NCBI GenBank assembly: GCA_045661345.1 | Contig: JAZRFM010000027.1 | Coordinates: 1-64,000 of the forward strand | Direction: 5' to 3' | Length of the DNA stretch: 64,000 nt | Source of the DNA: RUG12461 sp045661345 | GTDB taxonomy: Bacteria; Bacillota; Clostridia; Lachnospirales; Lachnospiraceae | In this document: piece after piece, positions 25,307-33,035 of the stretch | How positions within the stretch are numbered: position 1 is the first letter of the stretch | Layout: each line of letters starts with the position of its first letter | Made by a program: the position numbers and the translations under genes | The notes under the pieces: generated by a model | Told to the model about the DNA's origin: nothing | Seen by the model: only the letters and a program-made list of their open reading frames with translations | Databases searched by the model: none

Positions 25307-25929
25307 ATCATCGCGCATTGCTTACGGTCATTTCGGGATTTGCGGGTTCCGGCAAAGGATCCGCCATGAAGGGGCTTCTGGAAAAATATCCCAACAGGTA
25401 TGCCCTTTCCGTTTCCGCGACCACAAGGGAACCGAGACCCGGCGAGGTGGATGGGAGAGAGTATTTTTTCCTCTCGGATGAGGCATTTGAGGAAAAGATC
25501 CGTGCCGGAGAGCTGTTGGAGCATGCCGGCTATGTAGGTCATTACTACGGGACACCCCGTGCCTATGTGGAAGAAAATCTGGCTGCGGGGAAAGACGTGC
25601 TCCTGGAGATCGAGATTCAGGGTGCGCTGCAGGTCAAAAAGAAGTTTCCGGCGGCCTGCCTCCTGTTTCTGACGCCGCCCAGTGCGGATGAATTAAAAAG
25701 ACGACTCGTGGGACGGGGGACAGAGGATGAAAAGACCATCGAAAAAAGACTTTCCCGTGCTGCGGAGGAGGCGGATGGGATGGAACAGTACGATTATCTG
25801 GTGGTCAATGACGATCTGAACACCTGCATCGAGACCATCCACAACATCATTCAATCCGAAAAACGCAGGGTCAGCCGGTGCAGAGAGGAAATCATCGACA
25901 TACGGGAGGGCATCCATGCCTTTTCATAA
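25303..25929 (+). CDS. gmk: Guanylate kinase
   Basis: Gmk phosphorylates GMP to GDP. The 208-residue protein has a P-loop SGFAGSGKGS where the usual form is GPSGSGKGT, then SATTREPRPGEVDGREYFF, LLEHAGYVGHYYGTP and EIQGALQVKK. All are family motifs for GMP binding. The phenylalanine-alanine P-loop variation occurs in other clostridial enzymes. The ATG overlaps the remA stop. Confidence 0.96.
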   Translation: MNHRALLTVISGFAGSGKGSAMKGLLEKYPNRYALSVSATTREPRPGEVDGREYFFLSDEAFEEKIRAGELLEHAGYVGHYYGTPRAYVEENLAAGKDVLLEIEIQGALQVKKKFPAACLLFLTPPSADELKRRLVGRGTEDEKTIEKRLSRAAEEADGMEQYDYLVVNDDLNTCIETIHNIIQSEKRRVSRCREEIIDIREGIHAFS

Positions 25930-25953
25930 AATATTGTAAAGGAGAACATAAAA

Positions 25954-26214
25954 ATGATACATCCATCTTATGTAGAACTGATGAAGGTTGTGAATCAGGA
26001 TGCGGAGGTCGGAGAGGAACCCGTGGTAAACAGCCGCTATTCCATCGTGATTGCCACCGCAAAACGGGCGCGGCAGCTTGTGGCCGGATCGGAGCCCATG
26101 GTTTACAGCACATCCAAGCAGAAACCGCTTTCCACGGCAGTGGAGGAGCTCTATACCGGAAAAATTCATATTCTGCCGGAAGAGGAAGCCCTGGGCGAAG
26201 AAACCGTTGATTAA
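25954..26214 (+). CDS. rpoZ: DNA-directed RNA polymerase subunit omega
   Basis: The 86-residue omega subunit begins MIHPSYVELM and contains NSRYSIVIATAKRARQL, with KPLSTAVEELYTGKI near the end, all typical. It helps RNA polymerase assembly. An AAAGGAG sits upstream. A terminator follows the stop, ending the yicC-remA-gmk-rpoZ unit. Confidence 0.96.
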   Translation: MIHPSYVELMKVVNQDAEVGEEPVVNSRYSIVIATAKRARQLVAGSEPMVYSTSKQKPLSTAVEELYTGKIHILPEEEALGEETVD

Positions 26215-26220
26215 TTGACA

Positions 26221-26251
26221 AAAAAGGTGTCCCGGGGGCACCTTCTTTTTT
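26221..26251 (+). terminator. Rho-independent terminator after rpoZ
   Basis: AAGGTGTCC and GGGCACCTT pair around a CGG loop, with an A run before and T-rich TTCTTTTTT after. It ends five bases before the rimO start codon and occupies the place where a ribosome-binding site would be. Confidence 0.85.
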
Positions 26252-26256
26252 GAACT

Positions 26257-27603
26257 ATGGGAAAGATAAATGTAGTATCCCTTGGCTGTGACAAAAACCG
26301 GGTCGATGCGGAATATATGATCGGGATGCTTCTGGAACAGGGGCATGTTCTTGTGGATGATCCCGCGGATGCCGAAATCGTGCTGATCAATTCCTGCTGT
26401 TTCATCGGAGACGCAAAGGAGGAGAGCATTCAGACGATCCTGGAGCTTGCGACCTACAAAGAAACCGGGTGCTGTCAGGCATTGATCCTGACAGGGTGTC
26501 TCGCCGAACGGTACCGGGAGGAAGTACGAAAAGAACTGCCGGAAGTGGATGCGCTGCTTGGTACCAATTCCTATGATGAGATCTGCCGGGTGATTGAGGA
26601 AGCACTGGAGGGAACCCATCCCGAGGTCTTGAAACCCCTTACCGGGCTGCCTGCGGTAACCGCGAAAAGGGTCAACACCACCGGAGGCTATTATGCGTAT
26701 CTGAAGATTGCGGAAGGGTGCGATAAGCATTGCACGTATTGTGTGATCCCCTCCGTTCGCGGGGCATACCGGAGTGTACCGATGGAAGCGCTTTTGCAGG
26801 AAGCAGGAGAACTGGTTTCATCCGGAGCACGTGAGCTGATCCTCGTCGCGCAGGAGACAACCCTTTACGGCATCGATCTCTATGGAGAACGAAGGCTGCC
26901 CGCACTGTTGGACGAGCTTGAAAAAATCCCGGAGCTCCGGTGGATCAGATTGCTGTACTGCTATCCCGAGGAGATCACGAAAGAGCTTGTGGATGCGATC
27001 AAACGCAATCAGAAGGTCTGTCATTATCTGGACATGCCGATCCAGCATGTATCCGATGACATTTTGAAACGCATGGGACGACGTACCACAAAAAAGGATT
27101 TGACTGAGCGGATTTCCATGATCCGCAGGGAGATACCGGATATCTGTCTCAGGACGACGCTGATCTGCGGATTCCCCGGAGAGACAGAGGAAGAGCATAG
27201 AGAGCTGCTTGATTTTGTGCGGGACATGCATTTTGACCGGCTGGGGGTGTTCGCCTATTCCGAAGAAGAGGGCACCGATGCTGCCGGGATGGCACACCAG
27301 GTGCCGGAGGAAGTAAAAAGGGAACGATGCGAGGAAGTCATGGCACTTTCCGAGTCTTTGATCTTTGCGGATAATCAGGAGAAGATCGGACAGACCATGG
27401 AGGTTATGATCGAAGGGAGATTAAGTGATGACCAGATTTATGTGGCCAGAACTTACCGCGATGCGCCGGAGATTGACGGATACCTGTTTTTTCCCTGCGA
27501 GGGAGAGTTGATGTCAGGGGATTTTTTACGTGTGACGGTGACTGGAACCAATAACTATGATCTCATCGGAGAACCGGATGAAAAACAGGGAGGGAGCCTA
27601 TGA
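26257..27603 (+). CDS. rimO: Ribosomal protein S12 methylthiotransferase RimO
   Basis: RimO adds a methylthio group to an Asp of ribosomal protein S12. The 448-residue protein starts INVVSLGCDKNRVDAEYM, has cluster cysteines in INSCCF and ILTGCLAERY, the radical-SAM motif at C155, C159 and C162, and a TRAM domain. The conserved N-terminus fixes the start at 26257, yet no Shine-Dalgarno lies within 15 bases; the upstream bases form the rpoZ terminator. It is a paralogue of MiaB at 295. pgsA overlaps its end by four bases. Confidence 0.96.
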   Translation: MGKINVVSLGCDKNRVDAEYMIGMLLEQGHVLVDDPADAEIVLINSCCFIGDAKEESIQTILELATYKETGCCQALILTGCLAERYREEVRKELPEVDALLGTNSYDEICRVIEEALEGTHPEVLKPLTGLPAVTAKRVNTTGGYYAYLKIAEGCDKHCTYCVIPSVRGAYRSVPMEALLQEAGELVSSGARELILVAQETTLYGIDLYGERRLPALLDELEKIPELRWIRLLYCYPEEITKELVDAIKRNQKVCHYLDMPIQHVSDDILKRMGRRTTKKDLTERISMIRREIPDICLRTTLICGFPGETEEEHRELLDFVRDMHFDRLGVFAYSEEEGTDAAGMAHQVPEEVKRERCEEVMALSESLIFADNQEKIGQTMEVMIEGRLSDDQIYVARTYRDAPEIDGYLFFPCEGELMSGDFLRVTVTGTNNYDLIGEPDEKQGGSL

Positions 27604-28145
27604 ATCTACCAAATAAACTGACAATTTTACGTGTGATCTTAATCCCGTTTTTTGTATTCTTCCTGCTGACGGATTTGGTGCCGTATCATGATCTCATTGC
27701 GCTGGCCATCTTTATCGTGGCATCGCTTACGGATATGGCGGACGGTAAGATAGCGCGCAAATATAATCTGGTGACAAATTTCGGAAAATTCATGGATCCG
27801 CTGGCGGATAAGCTTCTGGTGTGTTCGGCCATGATCTGTCTGATTCCGCTCGGACAGCTTGCCGCCTGGGTCGTTGTCATCATCATTGCACGGGAGTTTA
27901 TCATCAGCGGATTCCGTCTGATCGCCAGTGACAACGGTGTCGTGATCGCTGCCAGCTACTGGGGAAAATTCAAGACCACGTTCCAGATGCTCATGATCAT
28001 CGTGCTGATTTTGGAGCTGCAGTTCCCGAATGCGGTATTCCACTGGCTCGGCATCATCCTGACATGGGTGGCGCTGGCGCTTACCATCATTTCCCTGATT
28101 GACTATATTGTGAAGAATAAAGACGTGTTAAAGGAACAGAAATGA
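27600..28145 (+). CDS. pgsA: CDP-diacylglycerol-glycerol-3-phosphate 3-phosphatidyltransferase
   Basis: PgsA makes phosphatidylglycerolphosphate for anionic phospholipids. The 181-residue membrane protein has the complete CDP-alcohol phosphotransferase motif D-G-x2-A-R-x8-G-x3-D-x3-D at about residues 44-66 (DMADGKIAR, then GKFMDPLADK). Its start MNLPNKLTILRVILIP is typical. It has about five membrane segments and an ATGA-type overlap with rimO; rsmD overlaps its stop. Confidence 0.95.
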   Translation: MNLPNKLTILRVILIPFFVFFLLTDLVPYHDLIALAIFIVASLTDMADGKIARKYNLVTNFGKFMDPLADKLLVCSAMICLIPLGQLAAWVVVIIIAREFIISGFRLIASDNGVVIAASYWGKFKTTFQMLMIIVLILELQFPNAVFHWLGIILTWVALALTIISLIDYIVKNKDVLKEQK

Positions 28146-28696
28146 GGATCATAGCCGGAAGCCGACGCAGTCTTCCCTTAAAAACGATTCCCGGGAATGA
28201 TACCAGACCCACGACAGACCGGATCAAGGAGACTCTTTTTAACATGCTGCAGGAAGAAGTGCCGGGAGCCTATGTGCTGGATCTGTTTGCCGGGAGCGGA
28301 CAGATCGGGCTGGAGGCCTTGTCCCGGGGGGCTTCTTTTGCGGTCTTTGTGGAAAGCGCAAAAAAGGCCGCGGACTGTATTGATGAGAATATCCGCTTTA
28401 CGAAGTTTCGGGAACAAAGCATCCTGATGCGTACGGATGCCGTCAGCGCCATCGCGAGGCTGGAGGGACGCTACACCTTTGACCTTGTTTTTCTGGATCC
28501 GCCCTATGAGAGCGGCGGCTACACACAGATCCTGCAATGCCTGTCCGTTTCTTCCGTGCTGAAACCGGAGAGTATGATCATTATCGAAGCGGCCGCTGCA
28601 ACGGATTTTTCTTTTGCGGAAGACCTGGGTCTGCAGCTTGTGAGACAAAAACGCTATAAAACGAACCAGCATGTTTTTTTCAGGAAAAGGGGATGA
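28142..28696 (+). CDS. rsmD: 16S rRNA (guanine966-N2)-methyltransferase RsmD
   Basis: RsmD methylates G966 in 16S rRNA. The 184-residue protein begins MRIIAGSRRSLPLKT and has TRPTTDRIKETLFNML, the SAM-binding VLDLFAGSGQIGLEAL and the catalytic DPPYE motif. It overlaps pgsA by four bases and coaD starts three bases after it; rsmD-coaD is a conserved pair. Confidence 0.96.
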   Translation: MRIIAGSRRSLPLKTIPGNDTRPTTDRIKETLFNMLQEEVPGAYVLDLFAGSGQIGLEALSRGASFAVFVESAKKAADCIDENIRFTKFREQSILMRTDAVSAIARLEGRYTFDLVFLDPPYESGGYTQILQCLSVSSVLKPESMIIIEAAAATDFSFAEDLGLQLVRQKRYKTNQHVFFRKRG

Positions 28697-28699
28697 ATC

Positions 28700-29188
28700 A
28701 TGAGACGTGCAGTCTATCCCGGAAGCTTTGATCCGCTCACCAACGGACACCTGGATATCATCCAGCGGGCAGCCAGTATTGTAGACGAATTATACGTCGG
28801 AGTGCTGAATAACAGTGCAAAAAATTCGTTGTTTTCTCTTGATGAACGTGTTAGTATGTTAAAAGATGAAACGGCGTCAATCCAGAACGTTGTGGTAGAT
28901 TCCTTCGACGGACTTCTTGTGGATTATATGCGCCGTATTGATGCACAGATCATCATCCGCGGCCTGCGCGCGATCTCCGATTATGAATACGAGATTCAGA
29001 TCGCCCAGACCAATCACAAAGTGAATCCCGACGTGGAGACGGTATTTCTTACGACGAATCTTCAATATTCCTACCTGAGTTCCACCATTGTGAAAGAATT
29101 TGCTTCCTATGGAGGGGACATATCGCATTTTGTACCGGAGAATCTGGTGGGAAAAATATATGCGAAGTACGGGATAAAGAAAGAGTAG
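28700..29188 (+). CDS. coaD: Phosphopantetheine adenylyltransferase
   Basis: CoaD makes dephospho-CoA from phosphopantetheine and ATP. The 162-residue protein has YPGSFDPLTNGHLDII with the nucleotidyltransferase HxGH-type TNGH, the IIRGLRAISDYEYE block and YSYLSSTIVKE. Length is standard. It closes the rimO-pgsA-rsmD-coaD set. Confidence 0.97.
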   Translation: MRRAVYPGSFDPLTNGHLDIIQRAASIVDELYVGVLNNSAKNSLFSLDERVSMLKDETASIQNVVVDSFDGLLVDYMRRIDAQIIIRGLRAISDYEYEIQIAQTNHKVNPDVETVFLTTNLQYSYLSSTIVKEFASYGGDISHFVPENLVGKIYAKYGIKKE

Positions 29189-29223
29189 ATTCAGATTCAT
29201 ATGGGCAATTGCGGAAGTCACAT

Positions 29224-29244
29224 GCCACATGCGCGGCATGTGGC
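29224..29244. other. Perfect hairpin in the leader of the coiled-coil gene
   Basis: GCCACATGC (29224-29232), loop GCG, GCATGTGGC (29236-29244): nine perfect pairs. No T run follows, so it is not a classic terminator. A wider pairing between GGGCAA (near 29203) and TTGCCC (near 29302) could enclose it. It lies in the 149-base gap after coaD. Confidence 0.5.
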
Positions 29245-29337
29245 TGTTGCACCCGAAATCGTTTTGGCGGCTGGATGCCTTTTCGCCTTCGTGTTTGTCG
29301 TTTGCCCAATTTCGATATTATCAAACAGGAGATTGCA

Positions 29338-30147
29338 ATGAACAGCAGAATTGAACAGATCATTGAAGAGATCGAGAGCTATATTGCGGAATGTAAGCCG
29401 AAGATGTTCAGTGATTCGGACATTATCGTCAACCGGGATGAGCTGGAAGAGCTTCTTTCCGAGCTGAAATCAAAGACACCGGAAGAGATTCGCCGCTATC
29501 AGAAGATCATCAGCAATCAGGAAGCGATCCTGGCAGACGCCAGACAAAAGGCAGACGCCATCATTGCACAGGCGCAGGTTCAGACAGATAAGCTGGTCAG
29601 CGAGCACCAGATCATGCAGCAGGCCTACGCCCAGGCAAATGAAGTCGTACAGCTTGCGACAAAACAGGCACAGGATATTCTGGACAAGGCAACCATCGAT
29701 GCCAACGAGATCCGGGAAGGCGCGATTGATTATACCGATAATCTGCTGCGGGGTATGGAAGAGACCATGAGCCATGCCATTGAGACCAGCAATGTCAGAC
29801 AGCAGGCCTTCGTGAGTGGTCTTCAGCAATACCTGGATGTCGTTACCGCAAACCGTGCGGAGCTCCGGCCGCAGAATCTTCTGGAGCCGGAAGAGGAGAC
29901 AGCGCCCCCGACCATGCCGGCATCCGCACCAAAAGAAGTGAAGACGGAGCTGGCGACGCCCCTGACAAAGAGTCAGGATCATGCGGAGCACCAGACAGGG
30001 CATTCGAGAAAAGGGGAACCGGGCGCAAAGTCCGCCGGTAAAGTCACGAACCTTGTGATTCCGGATGGAATGAAAAACGCGGATCCCGAGGTTCTGGAGA
30101 AGGTACAGAAAACCATGGAAAAGGCCTTCGGAAAAGAACAGTCATAA
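29338..30147 (+). CDS. Coiled-coil protein of unknown function beside coaD
   Basis: The 269-residue protein begins MNSRIEQIIEEIESYIAEC and has a long alpha-helical, Ala/Gln/Glu-rich coiled coil (residues about 35-165), a Pro/Glu/Thr-rich variable linker and a short conserved-looking tail VTNLVIPDGMKNADPEVLEKV. No signal peptide or membrane segment is seen. Similar DivIVA-like or ATPase-subunit-like coiled-coil proteins are often encoded after coaD in clostridia, without known role. CAGGAG precedes the ATG; a longer open frame from 29209 starts at TTG before the hairpin and was not chosen. Confidence 0.75.
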   Translation: MNSRIEQIIEEIESYIAECKPKMFSDSDIIVNRDELEELLSELKSKTPEEIRRYQKIISNQEAILADARQKADAIIAQAQVQTDKLVSEHQIMQQAYAQANEVVQLATKQAQDILDKATIDANEIREGAIDYTDNLLRGMEETMSHAIETSNVRQQAFVSGLQQYLDVVTANRAELRPQNLLEPEEETAPPTMPASAPKEVKTELATPLTKSQDHAEHQTGHSRKGEPGAKSAGKVTNLVIPDGMKNADPEVLEKVQKTMEKAFGKEQS

Positions 30148-30155
30148 TGCAGCAT

Positions 30156-30184
30156 AACAGCACCGGGAAACCGGTGCTGTTTTA
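30156..30184 (+). terminator. Rho-independent terminator after the coiled-coil gene
   Basis: AACAGCACCGG pairs with CCGGTGCTGTT around a GAAA tetraloop, followed by TTT. The T tract is short, so efficiency may be moderate. Confidence 0.7.
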
Positions 30185-30196
30185 GGGACAGGCTCC

Positions 30197-31156
30197 ATGA
30201 GAAAAGAAGTGATCCAAAAAAACGAATCCAATCAACGCCTGGACAAATATCTGAAGAAACGGCTTCCCAAGGCAACCACCGGGTTTCTTTACAAGATGCT
30301 GCGTAAAAAAAACATCCTGTTAAACGGGGGGAAAGCACAGGGAAACGAAAAGCTCAAAGAGGGAGACACCGTATCCCTCTTTTTTTCGGAGGAAACCCTG
30401 CAGACTTTTTCGGAGGAACAAGGAAAAGAAACCTGGATGACGGATCAAAGATACTGCACCCCGGAGATTCTCTATGAAAACGAGGATCTGCTGTTTATGA
30501 ATAAACCGGCGGGTGTTTTGTCCCAGAAAGCGAAGGAACAGGATTTTTCCGCCAATGAACAGCTGCTGCGGTATCTCTATGAGCAAAAGACCGTCACGCA
30601 GGAGAGTCTCCTTACCTTCCGTCCGGCCATCTGTAACCGCCTGGATCGAAACACCTCCGGCATTCTGATCGGCGGGAAGACCCTTGCCGGCTTGCAGGAA
30701 GCCGCGAAGCTCTTAAAGGAACGTTCCCTGGAAAAAACCTATCATGCCCTTGTTCACGGATGCCTGTGCAGGGAGATGCAGACAGAAGCATACCTGACCA
30801 AGGATGAGAAGACAAACCGTGTTACGGTTACCGCGCAAAGGAGAGAAGGCGCCAGTCTGATCCGTACGGATTACATGCCGGTGGAGGGCGGGAGGGATTG
30901 GACCCTCCTTTCCATCCGCCTGCATACGGGTAAAACGCATCAGATTCGTGCACATCTGCAGTTTTTGGGCTTTCCCGTCATGGGAGATCCGAAATACGGC
31001 GATCTCACGGCAGAGAGGAGGGTTTCTCCGCAAATCAGGGTTTCCCGTCAGATGCTGCATGCAAGGGAGGTTACGCTGCCGGATCAGACCAGGATCACGG
31101 CACCTTATCCGCCGGATTTTTCCGGTGCGCTTGAAGGCTTACGCAAGATGGGGTAA
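30197..31156 (+). CDS. RluA family pseudouridine synthase
   Basis: The 319-residue protein has an N-terminal S4 RNA-binding domain (NQRLDKYLKKRLPKA, LNGGKAQGNEKLKEGD) and a pseudouridine synthase domain. The catalytic Asp motif reads NRLDRNTSGIL, where HRLDxxTSG is usual, and HQIRAHLQFLGFPVMGDPKYG is present. The RluC/RluD/YlyB branch modifies 23S rRNA; the exact target is not readable. A small insertion near residues 85-115 separates S4 and catalytic domains. recU follows after nine bases. Confidence 0.93.
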   Translation: MRKEVIQKNESNQRLDKYLKKRLPKATTGFLYKMLRKKNILLNGGKAQGNEKLKEGDTVSLFFSEETLQTFSEEQGKETWMTDQRYCTPEILYENEDLLFMNKPAGVLSQKAKEQDFSANEQLLRYLYEQKTVTQESLLTFRPAICNRLDRNTSGILIGGKTLAGLQEAAKLLKERSLEKTYHALVHGCLCREMQTEAYLTKDEKTNRVTVTAQRREGASLIRTDYMPVEGGRDWTLLSIRLHTGKTHQIRAHLQFLGFPVMGDPKYGDLTAERRVSPQIRVSRQMLHAREVTLPDQTRITAPYPPDFSGALEGLRKMG

Positions 31157-31165
31157 ACTATCTGC

Positions 31166-31711
31166 ATGAGTACATGGAAATCCAGAGGCCTCCGCGGTTC
31201 GACATTGGAGGAGCTGATCAACCTCACCAATGAAACCTATCTGGAGCACGGACTGGCGCTGATCCAGAAGGTACCCACCCCGATCACACCCATTGAGATC
31301 GATCAAAAGACCCGGCATATCACATTGGCCTATTTTGACCAGAAGAGCACGGTGGACTATATCGGTGCCGTACAGGGGATTCCCGTCTGCTTTGACGCAA
31401 AGGAATGCCATGAGGATACCTTCCCGCTGGCCAACATCCATGCGCATCAGGTGACATTTATGCAGCATTTTGAAGAGCAGGGGGGCATCGCATTTCTGCT
31501 TCTTTATTATACGAGACGCGATCTTTTTTATTATCTGCGGCTGCAAAAGCTGCTTGCCTTCTGGAACCGGGCAGAGGAGGGCGGCCGGAAGAGCTTCCGC
31601 ATGGAGGAGCTGGAGGAGTCGTTTTTTCTGAAAAAACAACCCGGCGTGCTGGTGCCGTATCTGGACGGTCTGCAGATGGATCTGGATCGGAGAGAGGAGG
31701 AAGAGACTTGA
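31166..31711 (+). CDS. recU: Holliday junction resolvase RecU
   Basis: RecU cleaves four-way junctions in Firmicutes in place of RuvC. The 181-residue protein shows RGSTLEELINLTNETYLEHGLALIQK-type N-terminus (RGSTLEELIN), the stalk-like KVPTPI, FDQKSTVDYIG with active-site Asp, and FDAKECHEDTFPL. These match the RecU nuclease core. It is consistent with ruvAB at 2723. hisZ overlaps its end by four bases. Confidence 0.93.
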   Translation: MSTWKSRGLRGSTLEELINLTNETYLEHGLALIQKVPTPITPIEIDQKTRHITLAYFDQKSTVDYIGAVQGIPVCFDAKECHEDTFPLANIHAHQVTFMQHFEEQGGIAFLLLYYTRRDLFYYLRLQKLLAFWNRAEEGGRKSFRMEELEESFFLKKQPGVLVPYLDGLQMDLDRREEEET

Positions 31712-32922
31712 AAAAACAACAGGATCTTTTACATACCCCCGATGGCGTGCGGGACATCTATGATTTGGAATGCGTTCAGAAGCTCGTGATCGAAGAACAC
31801 CTTTTTTCCACGATGCAAAGCTTCGGCTACCGTCCCATAGAGACGCCCTCCTTTGAATTTTTTGATGTATTCGGAAAAGAGATCGGCACAACCCCCTCCA
31901 GGGAACTGTACAAGTTTTTTGACAGGGATGGGAATACGCTGGTTCTGCGGCCGGATATCACCCCGTCCGTTGCGCGGGCAGCCGCGAAATTTTACATGGA
32001 GGAAGAAAACCCGCTCCGGTTTTGCTACAAGGGCAGGACATTTCTCAACAATCTTTCCTATCAGGGCCGTTTAAAGGAATCCACCCAGATCGGGGCGGAA
32101 TTACTATCGGATACGAGTGTGGATGCGGATGCGGAGATGCTGGCCATGGCAGTGCAATGCCTGAAAAACGCGGGAATTCACGAGTTTCAGATCGGAGTCG
32201 GCCATGCCCTCTACTTTGCAGGACTCATTGAGGATGCGGCGCTTCCGGAGGAGACTGCGCAGGAACTGCGGATCCTGATAGAGAATAAGAATTTCTTCGG
32301 GATGGAGGCGCTGCTGAAGGAGCTTTCCATCGGAGACGAGATCCGGACGCTTTTCCTGGCCATGGCGGATCTCTATACGGATGCATCGGAACTTGAAAAG
32401 CTGTTTACGCCGGCCGGAGGACATCCGAAGGTATTAAAAGCGCTGGAGCGGCTGAAGAAGCTTTCTGAGGCCTGTGCACTTTACGGGATTGAAAAGCACA
32501 TCTCCTATGAGCTTGCGATGATCGGCGGTTACGAATACTATACGGGGATCGTGTTCGCAGGCTTTACATACGGTTCCGGAGAACCGATCTTAAGAGGCGG
32601 GCGCTATGACAAGCTTCTTTCACAGTTTGGGAAAAATGCTGCCGCCATCGGCTTTGCTTTTGTCACCGACCAGATTCTCTCGGCCTTAAACCGCCAGAAG
32701 ATCCCGGTGGAAGTGCCGGAGGCGCCGGCGCTGTTGATTTACGATAAAAAGCATTACAAAAAGGCGCTGGAGGAAGCGGCAAGGATCCGCTCTGAGGGAG
32801 GCGCCGCCGAGCTTCTTCGCTATGAGAAGCAACGGACAAAAGAATCCTATCTCCACGATGCAAAAGAAAAACGACAGACGAAAGTGCTGTTTTTCCTTTC
32901 GGGAACGGAAGCTGCCAAATAA
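31708..32922 (+). CDS. hisZ: ATP phosphoribosyltransferase regulatory subunit HisZ
   Basis: HisZ is a catalytically inactive histidyl-tRNA synthetase paralogue that forms a hetero-octamer with short HisG. The 404-residue protein has class II synthetase features (TPDGVRDIYDLE, FVLRPDITP-like LRPDITPSVARAA, GGYEYYTGIVF, GRYDKLLSQFG) and lacks the C-terminal anticodon domain of HisS. A short-form hisG at 48391 supports HisZ over HisS, but the two are 15.5 kb apart, an unusual separation. The stop codon lies in the loop of the following terminator. Confidence 0.9.
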   Translation: MKKQQDLLHTPDGVRDIYDLECVQKLVIEEHLFSTMQSFGYRPIETPSFEFFDVFGKEIGTTPSRELYKFFDRDGNTLVLRPDITPSVARAAAKFYMEEENPLRFCYKGRTFLNNLSYQGRLKESTQIGAELLSDTSVDADAEMLAMAVQCLKNAGIHEFQIGVGHALYFAGLIEDAALPEETAQELRILIENKNFFGMEALLKELSIGDEIRTLFLAMADLYTDASELEKLFTPAGGHPKVLKALERLKKLSEACALYGIEKHISYELAMIGGYEYYTGIVFAGFTYGSGEPILRGGRYDKLLSQFGKNAAAIGFAFVTDQILSALNRQKIPVEVPEAPALLIYDKKHYKKALEEAARIRSEGGAAELLRYEKQRTKESYLHDAKEKRQTKVLFFLSGTEAAK

Positions 32923-32938
32923 GGCAGCTTCTTTTTTT
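32908..32938 (+). terminator. Rho-independent terminator overlapping the hisZ stop
   Basis: GAAGCTGCC (32908-32916), a six-base loop holding the hisZ stop TAA, GGCAGCTTC (32923-32931), then seven T. It should block read-through from hisZ into the giant gene. Confidence 0.9.
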
Positions 32939-32947
32939 GCTTGTTTT

Positions 32948-32980
32948 GCACTTGCGAAAAGGGACTGCAAGTGCTATCTT
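32948..32980 (+). promoter_or_regulatory. Predicted promoter with overlapping palindromic operator for the giant gene
   Basis: TTGCGA (32952-32957), a 17-base spacer and TATCTT (32975-32980) form a plausible sigma-A promoter. A perfect inverted repeat, GCACTTGC (32948-32955) and GCAAGTGC (32967-32974), spans the -35 and ends at the -10. This is the geometry of a dimeric regulator's operator; the regulator is unknown. Confidence 0.6.
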
Positions 32981-33035
32981 TATACTGTATATTCGTGTGT
33001 TTATAGTTCATCATACAAGATAGAGGTGTTTTCTT

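Noticed and set aside
31708..32922. Histidyl-tRNA synthetase HisS
   Set aside because: The anticodon-binding C-terminal domain is missing, and a short-form hisG in the window requires a HisZ partner.
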